Assembly (NCBI GenBank): GCA_003162495.1
Contig: PMOF01000069.1
Span: 363 to 15,386, forward strand
Direction: 5' to 3'
Source: Acidobacteriaceae bacterium
GTDB lineage: Bacteria; Acidobacteriota; Terriglobia; Terriglobales; Acidobacteriaceae
DNA length: 15,024 bases
The translations under genes were made by a program, and so were the position numbers. Below, one piece after another: positions 6,695 through 14,492 of this stretch (position 1 is its first letter; each line of letters opens with the position of its first letter). The notes below the pieces were generated by a model. The model was not told where the DNA came from and made no database searches. It saw only the letters and a list, made by a program, of their open reading frames with translations.

Positions 6695-7186
6695 TCATGC
6701 GCGGGCGCGACTCCTCGAAAAATCACCGCTCTTGCCGCCGGATTTTTCTTCGAGCTGCACGTTGCGAATGACGATCGCCTTGTCCAGGGCTTTGGTCATG
6801 TCGTAGATGGTGAGCGCGGCTACGGCGGTTGCGGTGAGTGCTTCCATCTCAACACCTGTTGGGCCAACCGTGGCGGCCGTCGCGGTAATGCGCACGCCTC
6901 CGGCGACGATTTCCGTTTGCACATCCACATGCGAAAGCGCCAGCGGGTGGCACATCGGAATCAGTTCAGAAGTACGCTTGGCCGCCTGGATGCCGGCAAA
7001 GCGAGCCACTTCCAGGGGGTTCCCTTTGGGGTTGGTGGGCAGCGATTCAAGCACGGCTGCAGAGAGTTCGACAAATGCCGAGGCGGTGGCCGCGCGCCGA
7101 GTGGATAGTTTGGCGCCGACATCGACCATGCGGGCGCGGCCGGATGCGTCGAAATGCGAGAGCTTTGGCTGCGATGGTTTCGGCAT
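6695..7186 (-). CDS. moaC: cyclic pyranopterin monophosphate synthase MoaC, 163 aa
   Basis: Acts in the first stage of molybdenum cofactor synthesis, turning the MoaA product (3',8-cyclo-7,8-dihydro-GTP) into cyclic pyranopterin monophosphate. The full family signature is present: LSHFDASGRARMVDVGAK, AGIQAAKRTSELIPMCHPL, TGVEMEALTA, ALTIYDMTKALDK and EEKSGGKSGDF. By remembered alignment to E. coli MoaC, Lys54 corresponds to Lys51, His80 to His77 and Lys132 to Lys131, so the catalytic set is intact. One oddity is Pro109 in TVGPTGVE, where Lys or Arg is usual. ATG 7186 has GAGGAG 4 nt upstream; this site overlaps the moeA stop codon (TGAGGAG), so translation is probably coupled to moeA, 8 nt upstream. 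Confidence 0.97.
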   Translation of the reverse strand: MPKPSQPKLSHFDASGRARMVDVGAKLSTRRAATASAFVELSAAVLESLPTNPKGNPLEVARFAGIQAAKRTSELIPMCHPLALSHVDVQTEIVAGGVRITATAATVGPTGVEMEALTATAVAALTIYDMTKALDKAIVIRNVQLEEKSGGKSGDFSRSRARA

Positions 7187-7194
7187 AGGACTCC

Positions 7195-8511
7195 TCAGGT
7201 AAGCAGAATGCGGACAATTGCTCCGGGCTCAAGGTCGGGGGCATCTTCCGGCACGACGAGAAAGCAGTTGGAGCGGGCCATCGCGGCCAGGTCGCCGGAA
7301 CCCTGCCAGGGAACAAGCCGCACCTCGGGGAGCCGTCCGCCGGACGCGCCAAAAGTAAAGGAGGCCGGCAGAAAGCGTGTGAGGTCCGACCTTCCGAGCT
7401 TGTGAGCCGCGGCGGCCAATTGCGCCAGGCCAAAGCGAGGCGCGAAATCATGATTGCCTGCCAGCGCGCCCAGTACCGGCGCGGCGAACAGCAAAAACGT
7501 CACCGCCGAGGAAACGGGATTGCCCGGAAGTCCGAAGAAGCACTTCGTGCCCTTCTCGTTTTGGTTGAGTTCCTGGTCGAAATGCTGGCGTGCCGAGACG
7601 GGCAGCTCCCCAAAGACCACCGGCTTGCCGGGCTGGACGCGCACGCCGGTGAAGTGGAAGCGTGCGCCCGCGCGAGCCAGCGCCGGCTCAACCAGGTCGA
7701 ACTTGCCCGCCGAGACGCCGCCGGAGATGAGCAGCAAGTCGGCCTCCGCTGCCTGGGCGAGCGCTGCGTCGAGAGCCTGGGCGTGGTCCGCGGCGGTGGG
7801 CAGCACCCAGGGTTCGCCACCAGCCGCGGCTACCATCGCGGCCAGCATGGGAGCATTCGAATTGCGAATCTGTCCGGGGAAGGGCGAAGACTCGACCGGC
7901 ACAAGTTCATCGCCGGTGGCCAAGATCGCCACGCTAGGCCGAACGAAGACGTCGATCGACGCGCAGCCGCAGGAGGCGGCAAGGGCAATTTGCGCAGCCC
8001 GAATCGCGGTTCCGGCGGGCAGCAGCTCATCCCCCCGACGAGCCTGCGCGCCCTGGGCCACGATATTCTCGCCCGGCGACACGGTGCGGGGCGATAGCAG
8101 CCGGACCCGGCCCTCAGATAAGTCGACGTGCTCAATCATCATCACGGCGTCAGCGCCTGCGGGAATAGGGGCGCCAGTCATGATCTCCCAGGCAGCGCCT
8201 GCCGGCAGCGGCCCCGCGGGCGCCTCTCCTGCCCGGGTGGCGCCGGCAATGCGCAGCGGTTCATGCGCGGAAGTCTCAGCGGCTCGGCAGGCAAAACCGT
8301 CTCGCGTGGAGCGGGCAAATGGCGGCTGGTCCTGGTCCGCGCAAAGTGGCTGGGCGAGCACCCGGCCTGCCGCCAGACCGAGTTCCACGCGCTCTGCTGA
8401 TCGGCGCCGCCGTCCCAATTGGATAGCGTATGCAGCCACCAGCGACGACGCTTGATCGTAGCCGAGGAGAACGGGGCCGGGCAGAACGGGCTGGGGCTGA
8501 GCAGGGCTCAT
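7195..8511 (-). CDS. moeA: molybdopterin molybdenumtransferase MoeA, 438 aa
   Basis: Inserts molybdate into adenylylated molybdopterin, the last common step of molybdenum cofactor synthesis. Domains run in the usual order: an N-terminal linker region with RSTRDGFA (67-74; the usual MDGYA keeps its Asp), TGAPIPAGADAVMMIEH (112-128), SPGENI, a MoCF-like fold with ATGDEL (198-203), SNAPML, SGGVSAGKFDLVE (263-275) and FGLPGNPVSS (326-335), then the C-terminal beta-domain. A short polar insert (about 307-322, ARQHFDQELNQNEKG) interrupts the segment between PVVFGELP and FFGLPGNP. ATG 8511 has no Shine-Dalgarno site but TACAAT 7 nt before it; a longer GTG start at 8574 would lie in a hairpin. It is first in a moeA-moaC operon. 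moaA, moaB/mog, moaD and moaE are not in the window. Confidence 0.95.
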   Translation of the reverse strand: MSPAQPQPVLPGPVLLGYDQASSLVAAYAIQLGRRRRSAERVELGLAAGRVLAQPLCADQDQPPFARSTRDGFACRAAETSAHEPLRIAGATRAGEAPAGPLPAGAAWEIMTGAPIPAGADAVMMIEHVDLSEGRVRLLSPRTVSPGENIVAQGAQARRGDELLPAGTAIRAAQIALAASCGCASIDVFVRPSVAILATGDELVPVESSPFPGQIRNSNAPMLAAMVAAAGGEPWVLPTAADHAQALDAALAQAAEADLLLISGGVSAGKFDLVEPALARAGARFHFTGVRVQPGKPVVFGELPVSARQHFDQELNQNEKGTKCFFGLPGNPVSSAVTFLLFAAPVLGALAGNHDFAPRFGLAQLAAAAHKLGRSDLTRFLPASFTFGASGGRLPEVRLVPWQGSGDLAAMARSNCFLVVPEDAPDLEPGAIVRILLT

Positions 8512-8518
8512 GGAATGG

Positions 8519-8524
8519 ATTGTA
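8519..8524 (-). promoter_or_regulatory. TACAAT -10 box directly before moeA
   Basis: TACAAT, 5/6 to consensus, ends 7 nt before the moeA ATG, the distance expected if transcription starts on the start codon. No -35 of quality is seen and no ribosome site exists. Confidence 0.5.
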
Positions 8525-8574
8525 GTGGGTTCAAAGTGGCGAGCGCACGAGAGGATCAACACGGGCAGAGGCAC

Positions 8575-8607
8575 GAAGGGCGCTCCAGCGGATCGGGAGC
8601 GCCCTTC
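8575..8607 (-). terminator. perfect 12-bp hairpin after the TPR protein gene
   Basis: GAAGGGCGCTCC (8575-8586) and GGAGCGCCCTTC (8596-8607) are perfect inverted repeats with a 9-nt loop, 21 nt after the TPR gene stop and 51 nt upstream of the moeA -10 box. No T-tract follows on the minus strand. It probably ends or stabilises the TPR mRNA and separates it from the moeA-moaC unit. Confidence 0.6.
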
Positions 8608-8628
8608 AAGAAGCCGTGCGGCGTCTGC

Positions 8629-9861
8629 TTACTTCTTGGGGGCTTTGTAGGTCGTGGCCACTTTCTGACCGGCCTGCGCAAGAATACCCTGCACGTCAGA
8701 GGCGTACTGACCGGTGGGGGCCAACTCAAGGTATTTCTGATAGGCTTCCGCGCACCCCGGAGGCAGAACGATCCTCTGCGTCTTGGCGTCAAAGGTGGCC
8801 TTTTGAATAAGCCCCTGGCCTTTGAGGTAGTAGAGGAGAGGCTGGGTGGGATCGATCGCGATGGCTTGGTCTGCCGCAGCCACCTGGGCATCTCCGTTAT
8901 TCATCTGGAAGAAGACCACTGCTTCGTTCTTCAGGTAAACGGCGGCCCCGGTTGGATTAACTTTGGCCGCTGCGTCATAGGCCGCATTGGCCTCCGGGAC
9001 CTTGCCCTGGCGCGCGTAGATTTCGCCCATTCCGGCGTTGGCCGCGCCCTGGGTTACAGGATTCGGCTTCTTGGATGCGGTCTCCAGCTCAAGCACTTTC
9101 TTGAATGTCGTCTCCGCATCGTTATACTTCTTCAAACCGAGCTGTGCCTGCCCCAGTTGCGCCCACAACACAGTGGCGTCGGGCTTGGCCGCGGTGTCTT
9201 TCTGCATCAGAGTTACAACTTCCGTGTACTTCGCGGTCTTGATCTCCGTTTCCTTGGCGTCGAGATCGGCCTTAGATGCCTTTTCGCCGAGTGTCTGAAC
9301 GGCGGTGGCTCGCGCCGCGTCAGCGTCTTTGAAATCCTGCGTGGTGGTCTTGATATCGGCGTTGAGACCCTTGATAACCTCGTTGGCCTTCATCGCTTCC
9401 GAGTTGTGCTTCTTGAGATCTTCCAACTGCTTTTTCTCTTCCGGGGTCAGTTTGTCGATATACGCCTGGCGGGACATGTCGAAATCCTGCAGCATATCCT
9501 GTCCGACCATCACCTTCACGTTATCGAATCTGTCGGTAACTTTATCCTGGGGCGTGCCGGGCGAACGATAGAGGACGGTATAAGTGCCGGGGGGAACGTC
9601 GGCGGTGTAGTCGCCGTTGGCGTCCACCGAGGCGCTGGCCTTTTCCGACGTCTTTGCCGTCAATCCGGGGCCGTTCGAAAGGCCGACCTCGACAAAGGTC
9701 ACCGTGCCGGCGGCCATGGATGCGCCGGTTGGATTGGTGATGTGTCCGTGAACTTTTCCTGTGGGCCCCTTGGGCGCGGTCGGTGTTGCGGGCGATTGTG
9801 CAAGCACAGGCGAGAGGGCGAAGGCCAGCAAGCCCAGCCAAAGTGGAATCGTGCGTTTCAT
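8629..9861 (-). CDS. secreted carboxypeptidase-regulatory-like domain and TPR protein, 410 aa
   Basis: ATG 9861 has AAGGAG 6 nt upstream. The signal peptide is clear (KRTIPLWLGLLAFALSPVLA, cut after residue 21). Residues about 33-120 form a beta-sandwich of the carboxypeptidase regulatory-like type: GKVHGHITNPTGASMAAGTV, DANGDYTADVPPGTYTVLY. Next comes a Lys/Glu/Ala-rich, probably coiled-coil part (about 130-225, starting LTPEEKKQLEDL). The C-terminal half has TPR-like helices: LWAQLGQAQLGLKKYNDAE, GMGEIYARQGKVPEANAAYD, and a last unit ending AYQKYLELAPTGQYA. Proteins of this architecture are abundant in Acidobacteria envelopes; the role is unknown, presumably protein binding in the periplasm. 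It stands as a single gene with its own hairpin after the stop. Confidence 0.88.
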   Translation of the reverse strand: MKRTIPLWLGLLAFALSPVLAQSPATPTAPKGPTGKVHGHITNPTGASMAAGTVTFVEVGLSNGPGLTAKTSEKASASVDANGDYTADVPPGTYTVLYRSPGTPQDKVTDRFDNVKVMVGQDMLQDFDMSRQAYIDKLTPEEKKQLEDLKKHNSEAMKANEVIKGLNADIKTTTQDFKDADAARATAVQTLGEKASKADLDAKETEIKTAKYTEVVTLMQKDTAAKPDATVLWAQLGQAQLGLKKYNDAETTFKKVLELETASKKPNPVTQGAANAGMGEIYARQGKVPEANAAYDAAAKVNPTGAAVYLKNEAVVFFQMNNGDAQVAAADQAIAIDPTQPLLYYLKGQGLIQKATFDAKTQRIVLPPGCAEAYQKYLELAPTGQYASDVQGILAQAGQKVATTYKAPKK

Positions 9862-10105
9862 GTTCTTCTCCTTGAGGAGCGGCGGGAACAAAGCTGCCCG
9901 CAGGCTCGAAAAATCATTATTGCTTTAACTTCAGCGGTCGATTCTTTCCGGGACCGGGTAGTCACCGCGCCAGATGGGGCTCACGGACCGGGCCCATTCG
10001 CAGGACTCACGTTAAATCCAATCGACCACCTAACACAAGTGTCTATTGCAGGATGTGCCGAGGCGAAGGCCGCGTGTGGCCTCCGCCGCACCCTAGAATG
10101 GATGC
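9862..10105. other. divergent spacer between the TPR and acetyltransferase genes
   Basis: This 244-bp spacer holds no credible gene. On the minus side it carries the AAGGAG ribosome site and an AT-rich patch (9910-9930) that may hold the TPR promoter, but no convincing -35/-10 pair. On the plus side it ends with TAGAAT before the acetyltransferase. GGACCGGG occurs twice (about 9950 and 9985), of unknown meaning. Confidence 0.5.
10094..10099 (+). promoter_or_regulatory. TAGAAT -10 box directly before the acetyltransferase gene
   Basis: TAGAAT ends 6 nt before ATG 10106, so transcription would start at the start codon. No Shine-Dalgarno site lies upstream, and no clear -35 is visible. Confidence 0.5.
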
Positions 10106-10600
10106 ATGGCGACTACGATTCGCAGTGCTACTCCGGCGGATGTTCCGCAGATTCTGGCATACATTCAGGCGTTGGCCACCTATGAGCGGGAACCGGACGC
10201 CGTGACGGCGACTGAAGAGGGCCTCATGCGGGATGGCTTTGGCGACCGTCCTTTCTATTCCTGCATGATCGCCGAGCAAGACGGTCAAGCGGCCGGCTTT
10301 GCCCTCTACTTCTTCAATTACTCAACCTGGATGGGGCGGCCGGGCATTTACCTCGAAGACCTTTTCGTTCCACCCGAGTTTCGCGGCTTGGGCATCGGCA
10401 AGGCGCTCCTGCAGCGGGTTGCGGCCGTCGCCGTGGAGATGCACTGCCCGCGCCTGCAATGGCAAGTGCTGGATTGGAACACTCCGTCTATAGACTTCTA
10501 CCGCGCCATGGGCGCCGAATTTATGGACGAGTGGCGCACCGCGCGCGTAAGTGGAGAGGCGCTGATGCGGCTAGCCGAAGCTGAAGGAAAGCAGCCATGA
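10106..10600 (+). CDS. GNAT-family N-acetyltransferase, diamine acetyltransferase-like, 164 aa
   Basis: Acetyl-CoA-dependent acetyltransferase. The core shows GFALYFFNYSTWMGRPGIYLEDLFV, then the acetyl-CoA pyrophosphate loop PEFRGLGIGKALL, then LQWQVLDWNTPSIDFYRAMGA. The YSTW, GIYLEDL and VLDWN segments are the hallmarks of the spermidine/spermine N1-acetyltransferase-like branch, whose bacterial members acetylate polyamines, thialysine or similar amines; the real substrate is not known. The protein is full length and starts IRSATPADVPQI, as the family does. It probably starts a two-gene operon: its stop overlaps the trmFO start (ATGA at 10597-10600). No functional link between amine acetylation and tRNA methylation is known, so the pairing may be only positional. 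Confidence 0.92.
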   Translation: MATTIRSATPADVPQILAYIQALATYEREPDAVTATEEGLMRDGFGDRPFYSCMIAEQDGQAAGFALYFFNYSTWMGRPGIYLEDLFVPPEFRGLGIGKALLQRVAAVAVEMHCPRLQWQVLDWNTPSIDFYRAMGAEFMDEWRTARVSGEALMRLAEAEGKQP

Positions 10601-12075
10601 GCCTGCGCCGCGATGGTTGCGAGGGTGAGCCGTACGCAATCTCCGCGCCGAAGGCAGCAGCCCCTCTGCCCGTGGTTCGTGTGATTGGGGGCGGACTGGC
10701 CGGCCCGGAGGCCGCTCTGACCGCGGCGAGTCTTGGTTGCGCGGTGGATCTCTACGAGATGCGGGTCATGGTCGACGGAAGGCCGCGCCTCACCCCCGCC
10801 CATCAGACCACGGAATTCGGGGAACTGGTCTGCTCCAACTCGCTCAAGAGCGAATCGCCCAACACTGCGCCCTGGCTGCTGAAGCAGGAGATGCGGCGCG
10901 CAGGGTCCACCCTGCTGCGCATTGCGGATCAGACTGCCGTTCCCGCCGGCCACGCGCTGGCTGTCGATCGCGTGGAGTTTTCCAGCCGCATTGCGGAAGC
11001 GATTGCCGCCGAGCCGCTGATTCGCGTCATTCGCGAGGAAGTGACGCGGCTGCATCCGGACAGCGACCCATTGACGATTCTGGCCACCGGCCCGCTTACC
11101 TCTGACGCCTTGAGCGCGGAGATTGAGCGCATCACCGGCTCCGGCCACCTGGCTTTTTACGATTCCATCTCGCCCATCGTCGATGCCGAATCGATCGACA
11201 TGAGTCGCGTCTACATGGCCGCCCGCTGGGACAAGGGTACGGCCGACTACATCAATTGCCCCATGGATCGCGAGGAGTTCGACCGCTTTCTCGATGCGCT
11301 GCTTGCCGCCGAAGCCGCCGAGTCCAAGGAGTGGGAAAAGCTGGAGTACTTTCCACCCCAAGCGCCAAGTGCGGGCGCATGGGGGCCCCGGTATTTTGAG
11401 GGCTGCCTGCCCATCGAAATCCTGGCCCGGCGCGGGCGCGACACGCTGCGCTTCGGACCCATGAAGCCGGTGGGCCTGCGCGATCCGCGTACCGGCAAGA
11501 CGCCCTGGGCTGTGGTGCAACTGCGCAAGGAAAATCTTCGCGCTGACAGCTACAACCTGGTCGGCTTTCAAAACCACCTGAAGTTTGGCGAACAGGCCCG
11601 CGTGCTGCGCCTGATTCCGGGCCTGGGGAACGCGCGCTTCCTTCGCTACGGCCAGATTCATCGCAACACCTACATTCAGGCGCCTGTTTTATTGGACGAG
11701 AATCTGCGGCTCAAAAAAGAACCGCGTCTCCTGTTTGCGGGTCAGCTTTGCGGCGTGGAGGGCTATACCGAATCCATCGCCACAGGCCTGCTGGCCGGAA
11801 TCTATGCGGCCGCAATCGCGCGCGGCGAAGAACCGGTTCCCGCGCCCCGCGCCAGCGCGCTCGGATCGCTGGTCCACTACATCACCCACGCCGATCCCAA
11901 AGACTTTCAACCGGCCAACATCACCTTCGATCTGCTGGAGCCTCTCGAAGAAGAATTGCGAAAAAAAGTCCGCGACAAGAAGGAGCGGCACCGGCTGGTG
12001 TGCGAGCGATCGCTGGCGGCGTTCGATGCGTGGTGGAGTGCGATGCCGCACTCGGCTGCGGAACTTCGCAGGTGA
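10597..12075 (+). CDS. trmFO: methylenetetrahydrofolate-tRNA-(uracil-54-C5)-methyltransferase TrmFO, 492 aa
   Basis: FAD- and folate-dependent enzyme making ribothymidine at position 54 of the tRNA T-loop. The N-terminal dinucleotide fold has VRVIGGGLAGPEAA (27-40) after a 26-residue extension. Family motifs follow: RPRLTPAHQT, ELVCSNSLKS (Cys79), ILATGPLTSDAL, YINCPMDREEF, FEGCLPIEILARRG (Cys270), GPMKPVGL and GQLCGVEGYTES. By remembered alignment Cys79 and Cys270 correspond to B. subtilis Cys53 and Cys226. About 18 residues (roughly 248-266) are inserted before FEGC compared with the Bacillus protein. ATG 10597 has AAGGA 8 nt upstream and overlaps the previous stop. The end reads CERSLAAFDAWWSAMPHSAAELRR; a diverged copy of its last part lies at 13158-13223. 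Confidence 0.97.
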   Translation: MSLRRDGCEGEPYAISAPKAAAPLPVVRVIGGGLAGPEAALTAASLGCAVDLYEMRVMVDGRPRLTPAHQTTEFGELVCSNSLKSESPNTAPWLLKQEMRRAGSTLLRIADQTAVPAGHALAVDRVEFSSRIAEAIAAEPLIRVIREEVTRLHPDSDPLTILATGPLTSDALSAEIERITGSGHLAFYDSISPIVDAESIDMSRVYMAARWDKGTADYINCPMDREEFDRFLDALLAAEAAESKEWEKLEYFPPQAPSAGAWGPRYFEGCLPIEILARRGRDTLRFGPMKPVGLRDPRTGKTPWAVVQLRKENLRADSYNLVGFQNHLKFGEQARVLRLIPGLGNARFLRYGQIHRNTYIQAPVLLDENLRLKKEPRLLFAGQLCGVEGYTESIATGLLAGIYAAAIARGEEPVPAPRASALGSLVHYITHADPKDFQPANITFDLLEPLEEELRKKVRDKKERHRLVCERSLAAFDAWWSAMPHSAAELRR

Positions 12076-12124
12076 GATTTGCGTAGTTGTGTGGTACGCT
12101 GTGCCTTCCCATGAAAGGTCTCAT

Positions 12125-13159
12125 ATGCGCGCCTTCTCTGCTGTGGATTCCGTTTCGCTTGCCATTCAACGCACCAGGGAATTCCTCTTCAGGCCCTTCA
12201 AATGGGGAACCTATCTGAAGCTTGGCCTGGTCGCGATCATTACCGAGGGGGCTGGAAGCAATTTTCACTCCTTGTCGCACAGTGGCCATACGACGGGGCG
12301 CGAACCGCACTTCCATCCGCCTTTCCACTTCGCGCCGGAGTGGATTGCCGCAATTCTTGCGATCGCGCTGGTGGGGTTTGTTTTGTCGGTTGTAGTGTTC
12401 TATCTGATCACGCGACTGCGATTTGCCTATTTTCATTGCCTGATCCACAACATCAAGGAGATTCGGCCGGGATGGTGGATCTACGGAGCGCAGGCGATGC
12501 GGTTTTTCTGGATGAACATCGTGGTCGGATTTTGCTTCTTGCTGGCCGTGGTGTTGATCGCGCTTCCGTTTATCGGTGGCTTTTTGCGACTGTTTCATGA
12601 GAACCGCCAAAGCGGCCATCTCGATGTGGGGTTGTTGCTGTCCCTTGTATTGCCCTTGATCCCAATCATCCTGCTGCTGATACTGGCCTGCCTTGTAGCC
12701 GACCTGATTTTGCGCGATTGGATGCTGCCGCATTTCGCGCTGGACAACGCATCCGCCGGCGACGCGTGGGCCCAGGTGTGGGCCCGCATCATGGCCGAAA
12801 AGAGGCAGTTCTTTGTTTACGTGCTGCTGCGCGTGGCGCTGCCATTGGTTGCGACGGCCGGTTTGTTCATAGTGCTGATTGTTCCGGGAGTAGCCCTCGC
12901 CGGCGCCTTTGCGGCGATTGAATACGGTCTTCACTCGGCCTTCGCTGACTCCACGGGCGCATCCGCGGTTGTCGGCGTTCTTGTCCAGGTCTTTTTCGGC
13001 TTGGTTGCACTGGGTTTCGCGTTGCTGGCCAGCATTTGCCTTGGAGGGCCTTTGAGCACGGGGATACGGGAGTATGCGCTGATCTTCTACGCAGGTCGGT
13101 ACCAGGCTCTCGGCGACATCCTTTATCCGCCCGCTCCGGTGACTGTCGTCAGTCGATGA
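12125..13159 (+). CDS. polytopic membrane protein of unknown function, 344 aa
   Basis: Unrecognised. ATG 12125 is preceded by AAAGGT with about 6-nt spacing. The N-terminus (FLFRPFKWGTYLKLGL) is amphipathic and may enter the membrane at about 26-41. Clear hydrophobic segments follow at about 73-97, 128-153, 168-193, 228-262 (probably two) and 281-307. A His-rich loop (48-68, six His, including HFHPPFHF) could bind metal. The block LILRDWMLPHFALDNASAGDAW before the fifth segment resembles a conserved turn in large uncharacterised bacterial membrane families of the DUF7544 sort; this is a weak impression. Codons are richer in TTG/GTT than neighbours, partly because of the hydrophobic content. 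It sits between trmFO and a relic of the trmFO 3' end, so it may be a later arrival. Confidence 0.8.
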   Translation: MRAFSAVDSVSLAIQRTREFLFRPFKWGTYLKLGLVAIITEGAGSNFHSLSHSGHTTGREPHFHPPFHFAPEWIAAILAIALVGFVLSVVVFYLITRLRFAYFHCLIHNIKEIRPGWWIYGAQAMRFFWMNIVVGFCFLLAVVLIALPFIGGFLRLFHENRQSGHLDVGLLLSLVLPLIPIILLLILACLVADLILRDWMLPHFALDNASAGDAWAQVWARIMAEKRQFFVYVLLRVALPLVATAGLFIVLIVPGVALAGAFAAIEYGLHSAFADSTGASAVVGVLVQVFFGLVALGFALLASICLGGPLSTGIREYALIFYAGRYQALGDILYPPAPVTVVSR

Positions 13160-13223
13160 ACGCAGGCTGGCAATGTTGGAGTGCGAGCGGTCGCTGGCAG
13201 GGTTGGATGCGTGGCGGGCATAG
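13158..13223 (+). pseudogene. relic of a trmFO 3' end
   Basis: Read from 13158, this stretch encodes ERRLAMLECERSLAGLDAWRA followed by TAG at 13221. TrmFO ends with ERHRLVCERSLAAFDAWW. At DNA level 13181-13217 and 12000-12036 agree at about 30 of 37 positions, including GTGCGAGCG, TCGCTGGC and GATGCGTGG. There is no start codon or ribosome site and nothing else of trmFO precedes it; it begins right at the stop of the membrane-protein gene. It appears to be a displaced or duplicated trmFO tail. Confidence 0.7.
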
Positions 13224-13307
13224 ACTTTCTTTCCGTGAGAACTTTACTATGGCCCCACTTCGCCGCAGCCACATTCCGGAGTGTAACCTGAAGACTGGAG
13301 CGTTTTG

Positions 13308-14492
13308 ATGCGTTGGATTCCAGTCCTGGTCTCTTCGTTTTGCTCGGTGGCGCTGCTCGGCGCGGGCGCTGCTTCGGTCACGGCTCAGGCCGCACCACCC
13401 AAGTCGCCGGTTCCGCCCATTCCGCAGGGACCGGCGCATCTCGTGCTTCCGCCCGTGCCCAAGCCGCTGCTCCCGGATTCCTTTGCCGGATGGGTGGCGT
13501 CAGATGCGCCCAAACGAGTGACCGACGCGGCCCTGGCTGATCCGGCCAACGTAGCCGCGCTTAACGAATACGACTTCACCGACGGTTCGCTGGCCGCCTA
13601 CAAACGCAGCGACGAAACACTCAGCCTGCGCGCTCTGCGCTTTCACGACGCCAGCGGCGCCTACGGTGCCTATACGCTTTACCGTCAATCCGGCTGGCCC
13701 AGGGAAACGATCGGCAGCGGCGCTACATCGAACGGGAACCGTGTGCTCTTCTGGCTGGGCAACACGATGATCGATGCAAACTTTTCGCATATCGGCCCCA
13801 TGTCCGGGTCTGAACTGCGCGAGTTGGCCGGCCAGTTGCCGGTTCCCGAAGGCACCGCGGCACTGGCTCCGCCCATCCTGGCGGATTTGCCAAAGACATC
13901 CCTGGACGGACAGACCACCCACTATGCCGTGGGACCGGCAGGTTATGCGGGCGCTGGCGGCGTGCTGCCGCCGGATCTGGTGGGCTTCGATCGCGGCGCG
14001 GAGGCGGTGACCGCCGCCTACTCGCTGCGCTCGGGGCCAGCCACGCTCACCATCATCGACTACCCCACGCCGCAGATGGGCGCCGCGCAGGAGAGCAAGA
14101 TTCGCGACTACATCAATTCCGGCGCTCAGGCCCAGCCGGCATGGCCCAAGCCGCTCGTTGACTCCGACAAGGCCTCGATCGAAGTGCGCCGCAGCGGGCC
14201 TCTGGTGGCCATTGTGAGCGGCGACGCCATTCCCGAGGAGAGCCACAAGCTGCTGGCCACCGTACACTTCGAATCCAACCTGATTTCGATTCCGCAACCA
14301 ACTGAGTCCGAGGTAGCCAAGACCGGTCAGTTGCTCCTGGGCATCGTCACGCTGATCATCATCGGGTGCAGCGCCGCGATTCTGCTGGGTGTTTTCCTGG
14401 GCGGGGGCCGAGCGCTCTATCGCATCGCGCGCGGCAAACCTGCTTCGTCGGTCTACGAAGCGGAGTTCACCAGCCTGCATTTGCAGGATTGA
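13308..14492 (+). CDS. DUF6599-type exported/membrane-anchored protein, 394 aa
   Basis: Function unknown; it resembles the acidobacterial DUF6599 family. ATG 13308 has GGAG 7 nt upstream (an in-frame TTG at 13305 is less likely). A signal peptide ends near residue 27 (VTA-QA), followed by a Pro-rich linker (28-55). The family-like part starts PLLPDSFAGWVASDAPKRV and continues NEYDFTDGSLAAYKR, ALRFHDASGAYGAYTLYR, a GNTMIDANF strand, then a second half with PDLVGFDRGAEAV, ATLTIIDYPTPQMGAAQ and VRRSGPLVAIVSG. A single transmembrane helix (about 340-367) is followed by a short basic tail (RALYRIARGK), so most of the protein should face the periplasm. It lies 84 nt after the trmFO relic; no ligand motif is recognisable. 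Confidence 0.85.
   Translation: MRWIPVLVSSFCSVALLGAGAASVTAQAAPPKSPVPPIPQGPAHLVLPPVPKPLLPDSFAGWVASDAPKRVTDAALADPANVAALNEYDFTDGSLAAYKRSDETLSLRALRFHDASGAYGAYTLYRQSGWPRETIGSGATSNGNRVLFWLGNTMIDANFSHIGPMSGSELRELAGQLPVPEGTAALAPPILADLPKTSLDGQTTHYAVGPAGYAGAGGVLPPDLVGFDRGAEAVTAAYSLRSGPATLTIIDYPTPQMGAAQESKIRDYINSGAQAQPAWPKPLVDSDKASIEVRRSGPLVAIVSGDAIPEESHKLLATVHFESNLISIPQPTESEVAKTGQLLLGIVTLIIIGCSAAILLGVFLGGGRALYRIARGKPASSVYEAEFTSLHLQD

Noticed and set aside
8419..10185. 588-codon open frame on the plus strand opposite the TPR protein gene
   Set aside because: It is the antisense of a gene with signal peptide, domains and a good ribosome site; its protein has no coherent domain, and it overlaps the acetyltransferase start.
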